Source of the DNA: Gluconobacter japonicus
GTDB lineage: Bacteria; Pseudomonadota; Alphaproteobacteria; Acetobacterales; Acetobacteraceae
Assembly (NCBI RefSeq): GCF_002723975.1
Contig: NZ_BEWO01000011.1
Coordinates: 1-64,000 of the forward strand
Direction: 5' to 3'
Length of the DNA: 64,000 nt
The notes under the pieces: generated by a model
Databases searched by the model: none
Told to the model about the DNA's origin: nothing
What the model saw: the letters and a program-made list of their open reading frames with translations, nothing else
In this document: one piece after another, positions 1 to 8,774 of the stretch
Layout: every line of letters begins with the position of its first letter
Numbering within the stretch: position 1 is the first letter of the stretch
Made by a program: the position numbers and the translations under genes

Positions 1-1
1 A

Positions 2-118
2 GTTGGAGAGCCCTCGGACATGGGACGCATCATTGCGGCCCTTGCCACCGGGAAACTGCCTTACACCACAGGCCAGGTCATTTCGGCGGATGCCGGAATG
101 CTTGTGCCGCGCTTCTGA
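2..118 (+). CDS. Short-chain dehydrogenase/reductase, C-terminal fragment (cut by window edge)
   Basis: Only the last 38 codons are inside the window, and the frame runs in from the left edge. The peptide ends with a segment containing [11 protein letters not shown] followed by LVPRF, which resembles the SDR C-terminus where a TG(Q/E)xxxxDGG element closes the Rossmann fold. SDR enzymes reduce or oxidise carbonyl and hydroxyl groups with NAD(P). It sits 9 bases before the DUF993 gene on the same strand, so it is probably the upstream member of that catabolic operon. The substrate cannot be read from the fragment. Confidence 0.7.
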   Translation, partial: VGEPSDMGRIIAALATGKLPYTTGQVISADAGMLVPRF

Positions 119-127
119 GAAACGGTT

Positions 128-1276
128 ATGAAGATCATCCTGCCCGACGAAACCGGCCGGAAGATGGACTACCATCTGATCGGTACTCCTGTTCCTCGCA
201 GTGTCCTTCCTGCCAATCCGGCCCGGATCGTCTATTCGGCGGCCCATGTCGTCGCTGATCCGTTCACGGATAATGCACCGTCCGGCCGTGCCACGATTGA
301 CTGGAAGAAGACGCTTGAGTTCCGTCGCTATCTCGTCGGCATGGGCCTTGGAATTGCTGAAGCCATGGATACGGCCCAGCGCGGCATGGGTCTGGACTGG
401 CCCGGTGCGCTGGATCTGATCCGTCGCACCAAGGCCGAACTGCCAGATGCGATGGTCGTGAACGGCGCGGGGACAGACCATCTGGACCCGAAGGATGCGC
501 GCTCCGTCGATCATGTGCTTGCAGCCTATCTGGAACAGGTCGAGGCGATCCAGAAGGTTGGCGCACGCGTCATTCTGATGGCCAGCCGAGCCCTCGTTCG
601 CGTGGCGTCCAGTGCCGAGGACTATAAGCGGGTCTACCGCGAAGTGCTGTCCGCCTGTGATGAGCCTGTCGTTCTGCACTGGCTGGGCAAGGATTTCGAT
701 CCGGCTCTGGCTGGCTATTGGGGTACGGATGACTTCAATGAAGCCCTGGAAACAGTCCTGAGCATCATTGAAGAAAACGTCGCGAAGGTGGACGGCATCA
801 AGATTTCCCTTCTCGACAAGGAGAAGGAAATCATCATGCGTCGTCGCCTGCCCAAGGGTGTGCGGATGTATACGGGTGATGATTTCAATTACCCCGAACT
901 GATCGCCGGGGATGAGCAGGGCTACAGCCATGCGCTTCTCGGCATTTTTGATCCGATCGCGCCTCTGGCGGCTCGTGGTGTGAAACTGCTGGGTGAAGGC
1001 GATGTGAAAGGCTTTCACGCTGCGCTCGACCCGACCGTTCCGCTGGCTCGCGTGATCTTTCAGGCACCCACGCAGTACTACAAGACGGGTGTGGTGTTCC
1101 TGGCCTGGCTGAACGGATTTCAGGATCACTTCATCATGCTGAATGGTGCGCAGTCCATGCGCTCCCTTCAGCATTTCACGGAGATCTTCCGTCTCGCTGA
1201 TGGCTGCGGCCTGCTGCGGAACCCCGATCTGGCCGTGTACCGGATGAAGTCGCTTCTGGCGATGTACGGGGCCTGA
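128..1276 (+). CDS. DUF993 family protein (dihydrodipicolinate synthase/aldolase-like TIM barrel)
   Basis: The 382-residue protein matches the DUF993 type, which is usually annotated as dihydrodipicolinate-synthase-like. It has an N-terminal part with the YSAAHVVADPF segment, a GLGIAEAMDTAQRGMGLDW stretch, and a barrel-like body with DGIKISLLDKEKE, whose lysine is where a class I aldolase would place its Schiff-base residue. The reaction is not established to my knowledge, and aldolase or lyase chemistry on a sugar-derived keto acid is inference. It lies between an SDR and a TIM-barrel isomerase with gaps of 9 and 2 bases, so the three are very likely cotranscribed and act in one carbohydrate or cyclitol route. 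There is no strong Shine-Dalgarno before the ATG. Confidence 0.75.
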   Translation: MKIILPDETGRKMDYHLIGTPVPRSVLPANPARIVYSAAHVVADPFTDNAPSGRATIDWKKTLEFRRYLVGMGLGIAEAMDTAQRGMGLDWPGALDLIRRTKAELPDAMVVNGAGTDHLDPKDARSVDHVLAAYLEQVEAIQKVGARVILMASRALVRVASSAEDYKRVYREVLSACDEPVVLHWLGKDFDPALAGYWGTDDFNEALETVLSIIEENVAKVDGIKISLLDKEKEIIMRRRLPKGVRMYTGDDFNYPELIAGDEQGYSHALLGIFDPIAPLAARGVKLLGEGDVKGFHAALDPTVPLARVIFQAPTQYYKTGVVFLAWLNGFQDHFIMLNGAQSMRSLQHFTEIFRLADGCGLLRNPDLAVYRMKSLLAMYGA

Positions 1277-1278
1277 CC

Positions 1279-2136
1279 ATGCGGGACTTCCGTCACGATC
1301 ATTCGGCTCTCGCCCTCAATACCGCAACGCTTGGCCATAATGTGCCGGGCGTTGGGGCAGGGTGGTCACCGGAACAGACGATCGACGCCTGTGCTGAACG
1401 CGGCATTGGCGGGATCGTGTTCTGGCGGCGGGAGATCGAAGAGAGGGCTGCGGAAATCGGAGACCGGGCGCGTCAGGCTGGGGTGAAGGTTGTCGGCCTG
1501 TGTCGGACTCCCTTTCTGGTCGGTCCGCTGGGCCTTCAGACAGAAGAGGCGATCCTGTCGGATTTCCGTCGGTCCATCGACCAGACAGCCGCACTCGGGA
1601 CCGATGTTCTGACCATCGTTGTCGGTGGTGTGGAAACCGGCACGAAAGGCGTGACGCGCAGTCTGGACATCGTGGCGGACCGTATGGCGAAGGCCATTCC
1701 CTATGCTGAAGCCTGTGGCGTGAAACTCGCGCTGGAACCTCTGCATCCGGCTTATGCCGGAGACCGCTCCTGCCTCACGACCACCCGTGACGCCCTGGAT
1801 CTCTGCGACCTTCTGGCGTCGGAGAGCGTGGGCGTTGCGATCGATATCTACCATGTGTGGTGGGACACGGACCTGCCACGCCAACTCGCTCGTGCGGGAA
1901 ACCGCATTCTGGGTTTTCACCTCTGTGACTGGCTTGTTCCCACAACAGACATCCTGCTTGACCGCGGGATGATGGGGGACGGCGTTGCAGACCTGCGGGG
2001 GATCCGCAGGGAGGTGGAGGCCGCCGGATATTCCGGCTTCTGCGAGGTGGAAATCTTTTCCGCGAATAACTGGTGGAAGCGCCACCCGGCTGACGTGCTG
2101 GACACGATGGTCGAACGCTTCCGCACTGTCTGCTGA
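1279..2136 (+). CDS. Sugar phosphate isomerase/epimerase, xylose-isomerase-like TIM barrel
   Basis: The 285 residues have the features of the AP-endonuclease-2/IolE-type TIM-barrel superfamily. The metal-ligand segments are visible in order: ALEPLHP (Glu), IDIYHVWWD (Asp/His), GFHLCDW (His) and CEVEIFS (Glu). Members isomerise or epimerise sugars, keto sugars or inositol derivatives with a divalent metal. It begins 2 bases after the DUF993 stop codon, which suggests translational coupling, and ends 16 bases before etfB. Its job is presumably to convert an oxidised sugar made by the SDR into a substrate for the DUF993 protein. That order of steps is inference. Confidence 0.8.
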   Translation: MRDFRHDHSALALNTATLGHNVPGVGAGWSPEQTIDACAERGIGGIVFWRREIEERAAEIGDRARQAGVKVVGLCRTPFLVGPLGLQTEEAILSDFRRSIDQTAALGTDVLTIVVGGVETGTKGVTRSLDIVADRMAKAIPYAEACGVKLALEPLHPAYAGDRSCLTTTRDALDLCDLLASESVGVAIDIYHVWWDTDLPRQLARAGNRILGFHLCDWLVPTTDILLDRGMMGDGVADLRGIRREVEAAGYSGFCEVEIFSANNWWKRHPADVLDTMVERFRTVC

Positions 2137-2152
2137 CCCATCGGAGGGCATC

Positions 2153-2914
2153 ATGAAGATCCTCGTCCCTGTCAAACGTGTCGTCGATTACAACGTCCGC
2201 ATCCGCGTAAAGGGTGACGGGTCCGGGGTCGAGCTTGCGAACGTCAAGATGTCGGTCAATCCGTTTGACGAAATCGCCATCGAAGAAGCCGTCCGTCTCA
2301 AGGAAAAAGGCATCGCAACGGAAGTGGTCGCTGTTTCCATCGGTGTGCCGCAGGCGAAGGAAACACTGCGCACTGTGCTCGCCATGGGCGCGGACCGCGC
2401 TATTTTTGTCGAAGCCACAGCAGATGTAAATGTGGATATCGAGCCTCTCGCCGTCGCCAAACTGCTGGCGAAGGTGATTGAGGATGAGAAACCAAACCTC
2501 GTCATCGCGGGCAAGCAGGCCATCGACAACGACATGAACGCGACCGGCCAGATGCTCGCCGCCCTCCTGGGGTGGGGTCAGGCCACGTTCGCGTCCTCCG
2601 TCGAGATTGAGGGCGACAGCGCAACCGTCAGCCGTGAGGTTGATGGTGGCCTTCAGACCATCCGCGTGAAGCTGCCTGCCATCATCACGTCGGATCTGCG
2701 CCTGAACGAGCCGCGCTATGTCGCTCTGCCCAACATCATGAAAGCCAAGAAGAAGCCGCTCGAAGAACGCAAGGCGTCTGACCTTGATGTGGATATTGCG
2801 CCGCGTCTGAAGGTTATCCGTACGGCTGAACCGCCTCAGCGTCAGGCGGGTGTGAAGGTCGGTTCCGTTGATGAGCTGGTTTCGAAACTCAAGACTGAAG
2901 CAGGAGTGATCTGA
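2153..2914 (+). CDS. etfB: Electron transfer flavoprotein beta subunit
   Basis: The 253-residue EtfB starts [14 protein letters not shown], the typical family N-terminus, and contains the [11 protein letters not shown] and [14 protein letters not shown] segments that belong to the AMP- and FAD-binding fold. With EtfA it forms the soluble FAD-containing ETF that carries electrons from acyl-CoA and other flavin dehydrogenases to ETF:quinone oxidoreductase. I chose the internal ATG because a good ribosome site (GGAGG at about 2142) precedes it. The open frame extends further upstream, but that part overlaps the isomerase gene and does not look like ETF. Its stop overlaps the etfA start (TGATG). 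Confidence 0.95.
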   Translation: MKILVPVKRVVDYNVRIRVKGDGSGVELANVKMSVNPFDEIAIEEAVRLKEKGIATEVVAVSIGVPQAKETLRTVLAMGADRAIFVEATADVNVDIEPLAVAKLLAKVIEDEKPNLVIAGKQAIDNDMNATGQMLAALLGWGQATFASSVEIEGDSATVSREVDGGLQTIRVKLPAIITSDLRLNEPRYVALPNIMKAKKKPLEERKASDLDVDIAPRLKVIRTAEPPQRQAGVKVGSVDELVSKLKTEAGVI

Positions 2915-3840
2915 TGTCTGTTCTGCTGCTTGCTGAAGTGGCCAATGGCCACCTCGTTACCGATACCGTTGCCAAGGCTCTGTCCGCCGTCAAGGCGCTG
3001 GGCGATGTGACGGTTCTCGTCGCGACCCAGAACGGAGCGAATGCTGCCGCTGAAGCTGCAAAGCTTGAGGGTGTGTCCAAAGTCCTGCTGGCGGACGATG
3101 CGTCTCTGGCTCATGAACTGGCTGAACCTGTCGCCGCCCTTATCGTGTCGCTGGCATCCGGCTATAGCCATATCGCTGCGGGCTCGACGGCGTTTTCCAA
3201 GAATGTTCTGCCACGTGTTGCGGCTCTGCTGGATGTCATGATCCTGTCAGACGTAACGGCTGTGCAGGATGCCGAGACGTTCGATCGCCCGGTCTATGCC
3301 GGCAATGCGATCCAGACGGTGCAGTCCTCCGATCCTGTGAAGGTTTTCACCATTCGTACGGCAGCCTTTTCGGCTGTTGGCGAAGGTGAGGCTGCCAGTG
3401 TGGAAAATGTCTCTGTTCCGGCTGATCCGGGGCTGTCGTCCTGGGTGGAAGACAAGGCAGTTGAGTCCGAACGTCCTGAGCTGACGGCTGCCAAGACCAT
3501 TGTTTCGGGTGGTCGTGGCGTCGGATCGAAAGAGAACTTTAATACTATCGCCAAGCTTGCGGACAAGCTGAATGCCGCCATCGGTGCCAGTCGCGCTGCT
3601 GTGGATGCCGGATATGCGCCGAATGACTGGCAGGTCGGGCAGACGGGCAAGATTGTCGCGCCGGAGCTGTATATCGCAGTCGGTATTTCCGGGGCGATCC
3701 AGCATCTGGCGGGCATGAAAGATTCCCGGGTGATCGTCGCCATCAACAAGGACGAAGACGCCCCGATTTTCCAGGTCGCGGATTACGGACTGGTGGGAGA
3801 CCTCTTCACCATCCTTCCAGAACTGACGGCAAAACTCTGA
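2914..3840 (+). CDS. etfA: Electron transfer flavoprotein alpha subunit
   Basis: The 308-residue EtfA has a variable N-terminal domain and the conserved C-terminal FAD domain. Visible elements are [17 protein letters not shown], the [22 protein letters not shown] stretch, [18 protein letters not shown] and [16 protein letters not shown], all ETF-alpha hallmarks that bind FAD. The length is normal. The start ATG shares one base with the etfB stop, which favours equal amounts of the two subunits. The gene for the membrane acceptor follows 34 bases later, giving a full route from ETF to the quinone pool. Confidence 0.96.
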   Translation: MSVLLLAEVANGHLVTDTVAKALSAVKALGDVTVLVATQNGANAAAEAAKLEGVSKVLLADDASLAHELAEPVAALIVSLASGYSHIAAGSTAFSKNVLPRVAALLDVMILSDVTAVQDAETFDRPVYAGNAIQTVQSSDPVKVFTIRTAAFSAVGEGEAASVENVSVPADPGLSSWVEDKAVESERPELTAAKTIVSGGRGVGSKENFNTIAKLADKLNAAIGASRAAVDAGYAPNDWQVGQTGKIVAPELYIAVGISGAIQHLAGMKDSRVIVAINKDEDAPIFQVADYGLVGDLFTILPELTAKL

Positions 3841-3874
3841 CAGGCCCCGGAGGCCTGCAGGGAGGAGAAAGACC

Positions 3875-5527
3875 ATGACTACGATCGAACGGGAAAGCAT
3901 GGACTATGACGTTGTCATCGTCGGCGCTGGCCCTGCTGGTCTCTCCGCGGCGATCCGGCTCAAACAGAACGAGCCGGACCTCTCCGTGGTCGTACTGGAT
4001 AAAGGGTCTGAAGTCGGGGCGCATATCCTGTCAGGCGCGGTCATTGATCCGTGCGCGCTGGATGTGCTGCTCCCTGACTGGCGGACCATGGATGCGCCCA
4101 TCACCGTGCCGGTGAGGGAAGACAATTTTTTCCTGCTGACGGAAAAGAGCCAGATCCGCCTGCCGAACAGCATGATGCCAAAACTCATGGACAACCATGG
4201 GAATTACATCGTCTCGCTCGGGAATATCTGCCGCTGGTTGGCACAGGTCGCAGAGGGCCTGGAGGTGGAAATCTTCCCCGGCATGGCAGCGAGCGAGATC
4301 GTTTATGACGAGCAGAGCCGCGTTGCGGGTGTCGTGGCTGGTGAGTTTGGCAAGAACCCGGATGGAACGCCGGGTGATGCCTACGAACCGGGTATGGAAC
4401 TGCACGGGAAATACGTGTTCTTCGCGGAAGGTGCGCGGGGTTCACTGGCCCGTCAGTTAATGGATCGGTTCGCGCTTTCCGAAGGCAAAGACCCGCAGAA
4501 ATTCGGGTTGGGCCTCAAGGAAATCTGGGAAATCGATCCCGCCAAGCATCATGAAGGCACGGTCACGCACACCATGGGCTGGCCGCTGAACAGCAAAGCC
4601 GGTGGCGGGTCCTTCATCTACCATCTCGACAACAATCAGGTCTGCGTTGGGTTTGTGGTCCATCTTGGCTATGAAAACCCGTATCTGGACCCGTATCGCG
4701 AGTTTCAGGAGTTCAAGCACCACCCGATGGTGGCCGAACTGCTGAAGGGCGGAAAGCGTGTGGCCTACGGGGCCCGCGCGCTTTCAGAAGGCGGCTGGCA
4801 GTCCATCCCCAAGGTAACCTTCCCGGGTGGTGTTCTGCTGGGGTGTTCCGCCGGGCTGGTGAATGTCCCGCGCATCAAGGGCAGCCATAACGCCATTTTC
4901 TCCGGCATCGCAGCAGCGGACGCGGCACGCTCCGCTCTGGCTGCGAGCAGGGCACAGGATGAACTGACGGCCTATGAAGACGAACTCCGTAATGGCCCTG
5001 TAGGCGCAGACCTCAAGCCTGTCCGGAACGTCAAACCGCTTTGGGAGCGTTTCGGGCTGATCGGTGGCGTCGCTCTTGGTGGCCTTGATATGTGGATGAC
5101 CAGCCTGGTCGGGTATTCCCCGTTCCGGACCCTGCATCATGGCAAATCCGATGCCGCAGCAACGGGTCTGGCTTCGCAGTTCAAGCGGATCGACTATCGC
5201 AAACCGGATGGCGAACTGAGCTTCGACCGCACGACCAACGTGGCGTTCTCTTTCACCAACCATGAAGAACGCCAGCCGTGCCATCTGACCCTGCGTGATC
5301 CATCCATCCCGATAGCGGTCAATCTGCCGCTCTATGACGAGCCGGCCCAGCGATATTGCCCGGCGGGTGTCTATGAAGTGCTGCGACCGGAAAACGAGCA
5401 GCCACGCTTTCAGATCAACTTCCAGAACTGCGTGCACTGTAAAACCTGCGATATCAAAGATCTAAGTCAGAATATCGTCTGGACAACACCGCAGGGTGGG
5501 GATGGTCCAAACTATCCAAACATGTAA
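3875..5527 (+). CDS. Electron transfer flavoprotein:ubiquinone oxidoreductase
   Basis: This 550-residue flavoprotein passes electrons from reduced ETF to ubiquinone at the inner membrane. It opens with the FAD dinucleotide motif VVIVGAGPAGLSAAIRL. The middle holds the ubiquinone-facing region, and the C-terminus binds one 4Fe-4S cluster through a cysteine in YCPAGVYE and the NCVHCKTCDIKD motif. The length matches the family. A strong ribosome site (GGAGGAG) precedes the chosen ATG, and an alternative ATG lies 24 bases downstream. The gene is the last of the etfB-etfA group and is followed by an AT-rich terminator hairpin. Confidence 0.95.
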   Translation: MTTIERESMDYDVVIVGAGPAGLSAAIRLKQNEPDLSVVVLDKGSEVGAHILSGAVIDPCALDVLLPDWRTMDAPITVPVREDNFFLLTEKSQIRLPNSMMPKLMDNHGNYIVSLGNICRWLAQVAEGLEVEIFPGMAASEIVYDEQSRVAGVVAGEFGKNPDGTPGDAYEPGMELHGKYVFFAEGARGSLARQLMDRFALSEGKDPQKFGLGLKEIWEIDPAKHHEGTVTHTMGWPLNSKAGGGSFIYHLDNNQVCVGFVVHLGYENPYLDPYREFQEFKHHPMVAELLKGGKRVAYGARALSEGGWQSIPKVTFPGGVLLGCSAGLVNVPRIKGSHNAIFSGIAAADAARSALAASRAQDELTAYEDELRNGPVGADLKPVRNVKPLWERFGLIGGVALGGLDMWMTSLVGYSPFRTLHHGKSDAAATGLASQFKRIDYRKPDGELSFDRTTNVAFSFTNHEERQPCHLTLRDPSIPIAVNLPLYDEPAQRYCPAGVYEVLRPENEQPRFQINFQNCVHCKTCDIKDLSQNIVWTTPQGGDGPNYPNM

Positions 5528-5532
5528 AACTT

Positions 5533-5567
5533 AAATAAAAGAGAAATAAAAATGTTCTCTTTTATTT
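5533..5567 (+). terminator. AT-rich terminator-like hairpin after the ETF genes
   Basis: A perfect 12-base inverted repeat (AAATAAAAGAGA and TCTCTTTTATTT) encloses an 11-base loop 5 bases after the ETF-QO stop codon, followed by GATTTT. The stem is weak in GC, but its place at the end of the operon and the T-rich tail fit an intrinsic terminator. Confidence 0.6.
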
Positions 5568-5651
5568 GATTTTACCTGAGATGATAACTCTAGAACATGA
5601 ATAGTTAAGGGTTGTTCTCATAACGGGAACCTGAAGAAGAGGAACAAGGCA

Positions 5652-7049
5652 ATGAGTGGCATCGACCTTTCGGCATCGCCGCCAGTGTCCCTGAATGGTA
5701 AAAGTGTTCTGACCGCAATTCTGGCTGCGGTTGCGGGGCTGATGTTCGGCCTCGATCTCGGTGTGATTTCAGGCGCCCTGAAATTCATCGGTCAGGAATT
5801 CAACGTGACGGATTTCGGCAAGGAATGCATCGTTTCGGCCATGATGGTCGGGGCAGCGCTGGGCGCAGTTTCTGGCGGCCGGCTCTCTTTCCTCTTCGGC
5901 CGCAAACGCCTGCTGCTGTCTTCTGCTTTCCTGTTCGTTCTGGGCTCGCTGCTCTGTGCGCTGGCAACGTCCGTCACGTTTCTCATTATCGGACGGATGG
6001 TACTTGGCGTGTCTGTTGGCATCGCCAGCTTTACCGCTCCACTTTACATCTCCGAGATCGCCCATCAGCACTACCGCGGGTCTCTGATCTCGGTTTATCA
6101 GCTCATGATTACGGTCGGGATTTTCGTAGCGTTCATCTCCGATGCGCTGCTGGCATATTCTGGTTCCTGACGGTGGATGCTGGGGATCGTGGCCATCCCC
6201 GGCGTAGTGTTTTTGCTGGGTGTGCTTCTGCTGCCGGACAGTCCGCGCTGGCTGGTTCTGCGCGGACGCAAGGACGAGGCCTTCACGGTCCTGCATCAGC
6301 TCCGTGGCCATGAAGGGGAAGCACGCTCGGAAATTGCAGACATTGAGGAGCAGCTTGCCCAGATTGAAGGCGGCTACGGTCTCTTCAAGGCCAATGCCAA
6401 TTTCCGCCGTTCAGTGTTTCTCGGGGTTCTGCTTCAGACCATGCAGCAGTTCACCGGCATTATCGTGGTCATGTACTACGCCCCGCGCATCTTCGAAGTC
6501 GCAGGTTTCGGCGATAACGCAGCCATGTGGGGTACGGCGATTGTCGGACTGGTCAACGTGCTCTCCACGTTCATCGCCATCGGCTTCGTGGACAAATGGG
6601 GCCGCCGTCCGATGCTCATTGCCGGCTTCATTATCATGACGATCGGCATGTTTACGGTTGGCACGCTCCTCTACTTCGGAACGGGTGATAGCGAACTGGC
6701 CCGCTATGGGGCGGTTACGATGCTTCTGGCTTTCATCGTTGGCTTTGCGTTCTCTGCCGGGCCGCTGGTGTGGATCCTGTGTTCGGAAGTGCAGCCCATC
6801 AAGGGCCGTGACTTCGGTATCGCCTGCTCGACCTTCACCAACTGGCTTACGAATATGATCGTCGGTCTGACGTTCCTGACGCTTCTGAACACGATCGGGA
6901 ATGCTCAGACCTTCTGGATGTATGCCGCTTTCAATGCGTTCTTCATCTACCTGACCCTGAAATTCGTGCCTGAAACGCGTGGTGTCAGCCTCGAACAGAT
7001 CGAGCGGAACCTCATGGCTGGCAAGCCGCTCAACCGGATCGGCCTGTGA
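5652..7049 (+). pseudogene. MFS sugar/H+ symporter (sugar porter family) interrupted by one in-frame TGA
   Basis: One reading frame codes for a 12-helix sugar porter of the GalP/XylE type, but codon 173 is TGA (6168-6170). The conserved family segment here reads YSGSWRWMLG, and this gene has YSGS-stop-RWMLG, so one G-to-A change turned Trp into a stop. Both sides keep family motifs in the same frame: GRKRLLLSSAF between helices 2 and 3, PDSPRWLV after helix 6, DKWGRRPML between helices 8 and 9, and PETRGVSLEQIE at the C-terminus. The N fragment has about five helices and the C fragment the remaining seven. An ATG lies 6 bases after the stop but without a visible ribosome site. The options are a nonsense mutation, a sequencing error, or two fragments made by reinitiation. 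The gene precedes gap, so its likely job was hexose uptake. Confidence 0.85.
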
Positions 7050-7080
7050 GCCCCGGCTTTGACACCCTTTCTGGCAAGAC

Positions 7081-7110
7081 TGTCCCGGCGCTCTCACGCC
7101 TGCCGGGACA
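7081..7110 (+). terminator. GC-rich hairpin after the symporter gene
   Basis: TGTCCCGGC pairs perfectly with GCCGGGACA across a 12-base loop, 32 bases after the symporter stop. There is no T-run, so it may be a transcript-end stabiliser rather than a classic intrinsic terminator. Confidence 0.4.
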
Positions 7111-7166
7111 AACCGCCGCCGTGGTCTCGTCCCGGCAGCGGTTTCCCCTGACGGAGACCCAAGACA

Positions 7167-8186
7167 ATGACAGTAAAGATCGCCATTAACGGTTTCGGCC
7201 GTATTGGCAGGCTGGCCCTTCGCAGTATCGTTGAAACAGGACGGCAGGACGTCACACCGGTCGGAATCAATGGGCCTGGATCAGTCGAAGACAAGGTGCA
7301 TATGCTGGTTTATGACAGCGTGCATGGCCGGATGCCGGGTGAGGTGCAGCTTGAGGGCGACATGCTCACAATCACCCATAACGGCAGAACTTACGGTCCT
7401 ATCCGTGTCTCTTCCGAGCGTGACCCTTCAAAGGTTCCGTTCGAGGGAGTGGATGTGGCTCTTGAATGTTCAGGTCTTTTTACGACGAAGGAAAAGGCAG
7501 GGCTTCTTCTGGATGCCGGTGCCCGCAAGGTTTTGATTTCCGCGCCGGGCACGGATGTTGATGCCACCATTGTGTATGGTGTGAATAACGACATGCTGAA
7601 GCCGGAAATGACGGTCATTTCCAATGCCTCCTGCACGACCAACTGCCTTGCTCCACTTGTGAAAGTGCTGGACGACAATTTCGGCATCGAATGCGGCTAT
7701 ATGGTCACGATCCACTCCTATACTGGAGATCAGCAGATCGTAGACCGTCGCCACCGTGACCTCAGGCGCGCGCGCTCCGCCGCCCTGAACATGGTGCCGA
7801 CCTCAACAGGTGCGGCCAAGGCCATCGGGCTGGTGCTTCCCCATCTGAAAGGTCGTCTGGACGGAACCTCCATTCGTGTTCCAACACCGAATGTTTCACT
7901 GGTGTCGCTCGACTTCCTGTCCCGCAATCCGCCGGAGACAGCAAAGGATGTGAACCGCGTCATGCAGGAGGCGGCCAAGGGGGCTCTGAAAGGCGTGCTG
8001 GCTTATAGCGATGCGCCTCTGGTCAGCAGCGATTTCAACCACTCGCCCGCGTCGTCCAATTTCGATGCAACACAGACGGCGATCATGGAATGCGGACGGA
8101 TGGTGCGCGTCTGTGCTTGGTATGACAACGAATGGGGTTTCTCGAACCGCATGATCGACACGTCCGTCCTGTTTGGGACGATGTAA
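7167..8186 (+). CDS. gap: Type I glyceraldehyde-3-phosphate dehydrogenase
   Basis: The 339-residue enzyme converts glyceraldehyde 3-phosphate to 1,3-bisphosphoglycerate in lower glycolysis and the Entner-Doudoroff route. The Rossmann start INGFGRIGR, the active-site motif SNASCTTNC (catalytic Cys156), the HSYTGDQ segment, RVPTPNVS and SWYDNE-like WYDNEWG are all present. The usual Asp after IN at the end of the second beta strand, which makes GAPDH NAD-specific, is Gly36 here. The adjacent-subunit loop that is Leu-Pro in NAD enzymes is Arg194-Arg195. Both changes favour NADP or dual use. It has its own upstream region after the broken symporter and a downstream hairpin. Confidence 0.95.
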   Translation: MTVKIAINGFGRIGRLALRSIVETGRQDVTPVGINGPGSVEDKVHMLVYDSVHGRMPGEVQLEGDMLTITHNGRTYGPIRVSSERDPSKVPFEGVDVALECSGLFTTKEKAGLLLDAGARKVLISAPGTDVDATIVYGVNNDMLKPEMTVISNASCTTNCLAPLVKVLDDNFGIECGYMVTIHSYTGDQQIVDRRHRDLRRARSAALNMVPTSTGAAKAIGLVLPHLKGRLDGTSIRVPTPNVSLVSLDFLSRNPPETAKDVNRVMQEAAKGALKGVLAYSDAPLVSSDFNHSPASSNFDATQTAIMECGRMVRVCAWYDNEWGFSNRMIDTSVLFGTM

Positions 8187-8225
8187 ATCAGGCGGTTATT
8201 TGTTTCAGAGTATGGAACGGAGCAT

Positions 8226-8256
8226 AAAAGCACTTTCCTGAACGGAGGGTGCTTTT
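8226..8256 (+). terminator. gap terminator hairpin that also holds the next gene's ribosome site
   Basis: AAAAGCAC (8226-8233) pairs perfectly with GTGCTTTT (8249-8256), with an inner CCT/AGG pairing. The arm ends in a T-run, so it looks like the gap terminator. The GGAGG ribosome site for the DUF3465 gene at 8260 lies inside the hairpin, so the structure may also lower that gene's translation. Confidence 0.55.
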
Positions 8257-8259
8257 TCC

Positions 8260-8724
8260 ATGATGTCCCGTCTGAAACTTCTGGCGCTAATGGCCTGCCT
8301 TGGCGCGCCGCTTGGGGCTTCTGCCCAGACCGTGGGTTCCATGCCCGCAACCTGCGATAACGCGAAATTCCTGAACGACCAGCAGACTTTCGAACAACGC
8401 GGCGCCACCCGGACGGACCTTCCGGAACATATCTGCGGGCGTGTCATTGCGGTGGCACAGCGGGCGCAAAGAACGCGCAGCGGCTGGCATGGCTATTTCT
8501 ACGTCGATGTCGGGCAGGGCGTTTCCATCCGGATCGTCTCCGGGCTGGATGAGATGAGCGCCCCTCAATGGCCGTGGGTTCAGAAGGGCGACACTGTTGA
8601 GGTGCAGGGCCGGTATTACTACGACAGCCTGCGCAAGCAGGGCATCGACTGGACGCATCATGGCACAAGCCGCAAATGGCCCTGGGCCGGGTATGTGACC
8701 GTCAACGGGCATCGCTACGAATAA
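8260..8724 (+). CDS. Secreted DUF3465 family protein
   Basis: The 154-residue protein has a signal peptide (Lys-positive start, hydrophobic run, cut near GASAQT) and a compact OB-like domain. The final segment with IDWTHHGTSRKWPWAGYV and NGHRYE matches the DUF3465 pattern, in which a WTHH motif is followed by a GW/GY-containing end. GDTVEVQGRYYYD matches the family's middle strand. The role of DUF3465 is not established, and the protein is probably periplasmic. The ATG at 8260 or the adjacent one at 8263 could serve as start, both following a GGAGG site placed inside a hairpin. A bidirectional terminator separates it from clpA. Confidence 0.8.
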   Translation: MMSRLKLLALMACLGAPLGASAQTVGSMPATCDNAKFLNDQQTFEQRGATRTDLPEHICGRVIAVAQRAQRTRSGWHGYFYVDVGQGVSIRIVSGLDEMSAPQWPWVQKGDTVEVQGRYYYDSLRKQGIDWTHHGTSRKWPWAGYVTVNGHRYE

Positions 8725-8730
8725 AAAAAA

Positions 8731-8760
8731 GCCCCGGAGGATCATCCTCCGGGGCTTTTT
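8731..8760. terminator. Bidirectional intrinsic terminator between the DUF3465 gene and clpA
   Basis: GCCCCGGAGGAT and ATCCTCCGGGGC form a near-perfect stem with a tiny loop. It is flanked by A8 on the left and T5 on the right, so it can stop transcripts from both converging genes. Confidence 0.92.
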
Positions 8761-8774
8761 CCTGACAAGACGAC

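Noticed and set aside
1985-2152. N-terminal extension of etfB
   Set aside because: The open frame continues upstream, but the extension overlaps the isomerase in another frame and lacks ETF features. The ATG at 2153 has a ribosome site.
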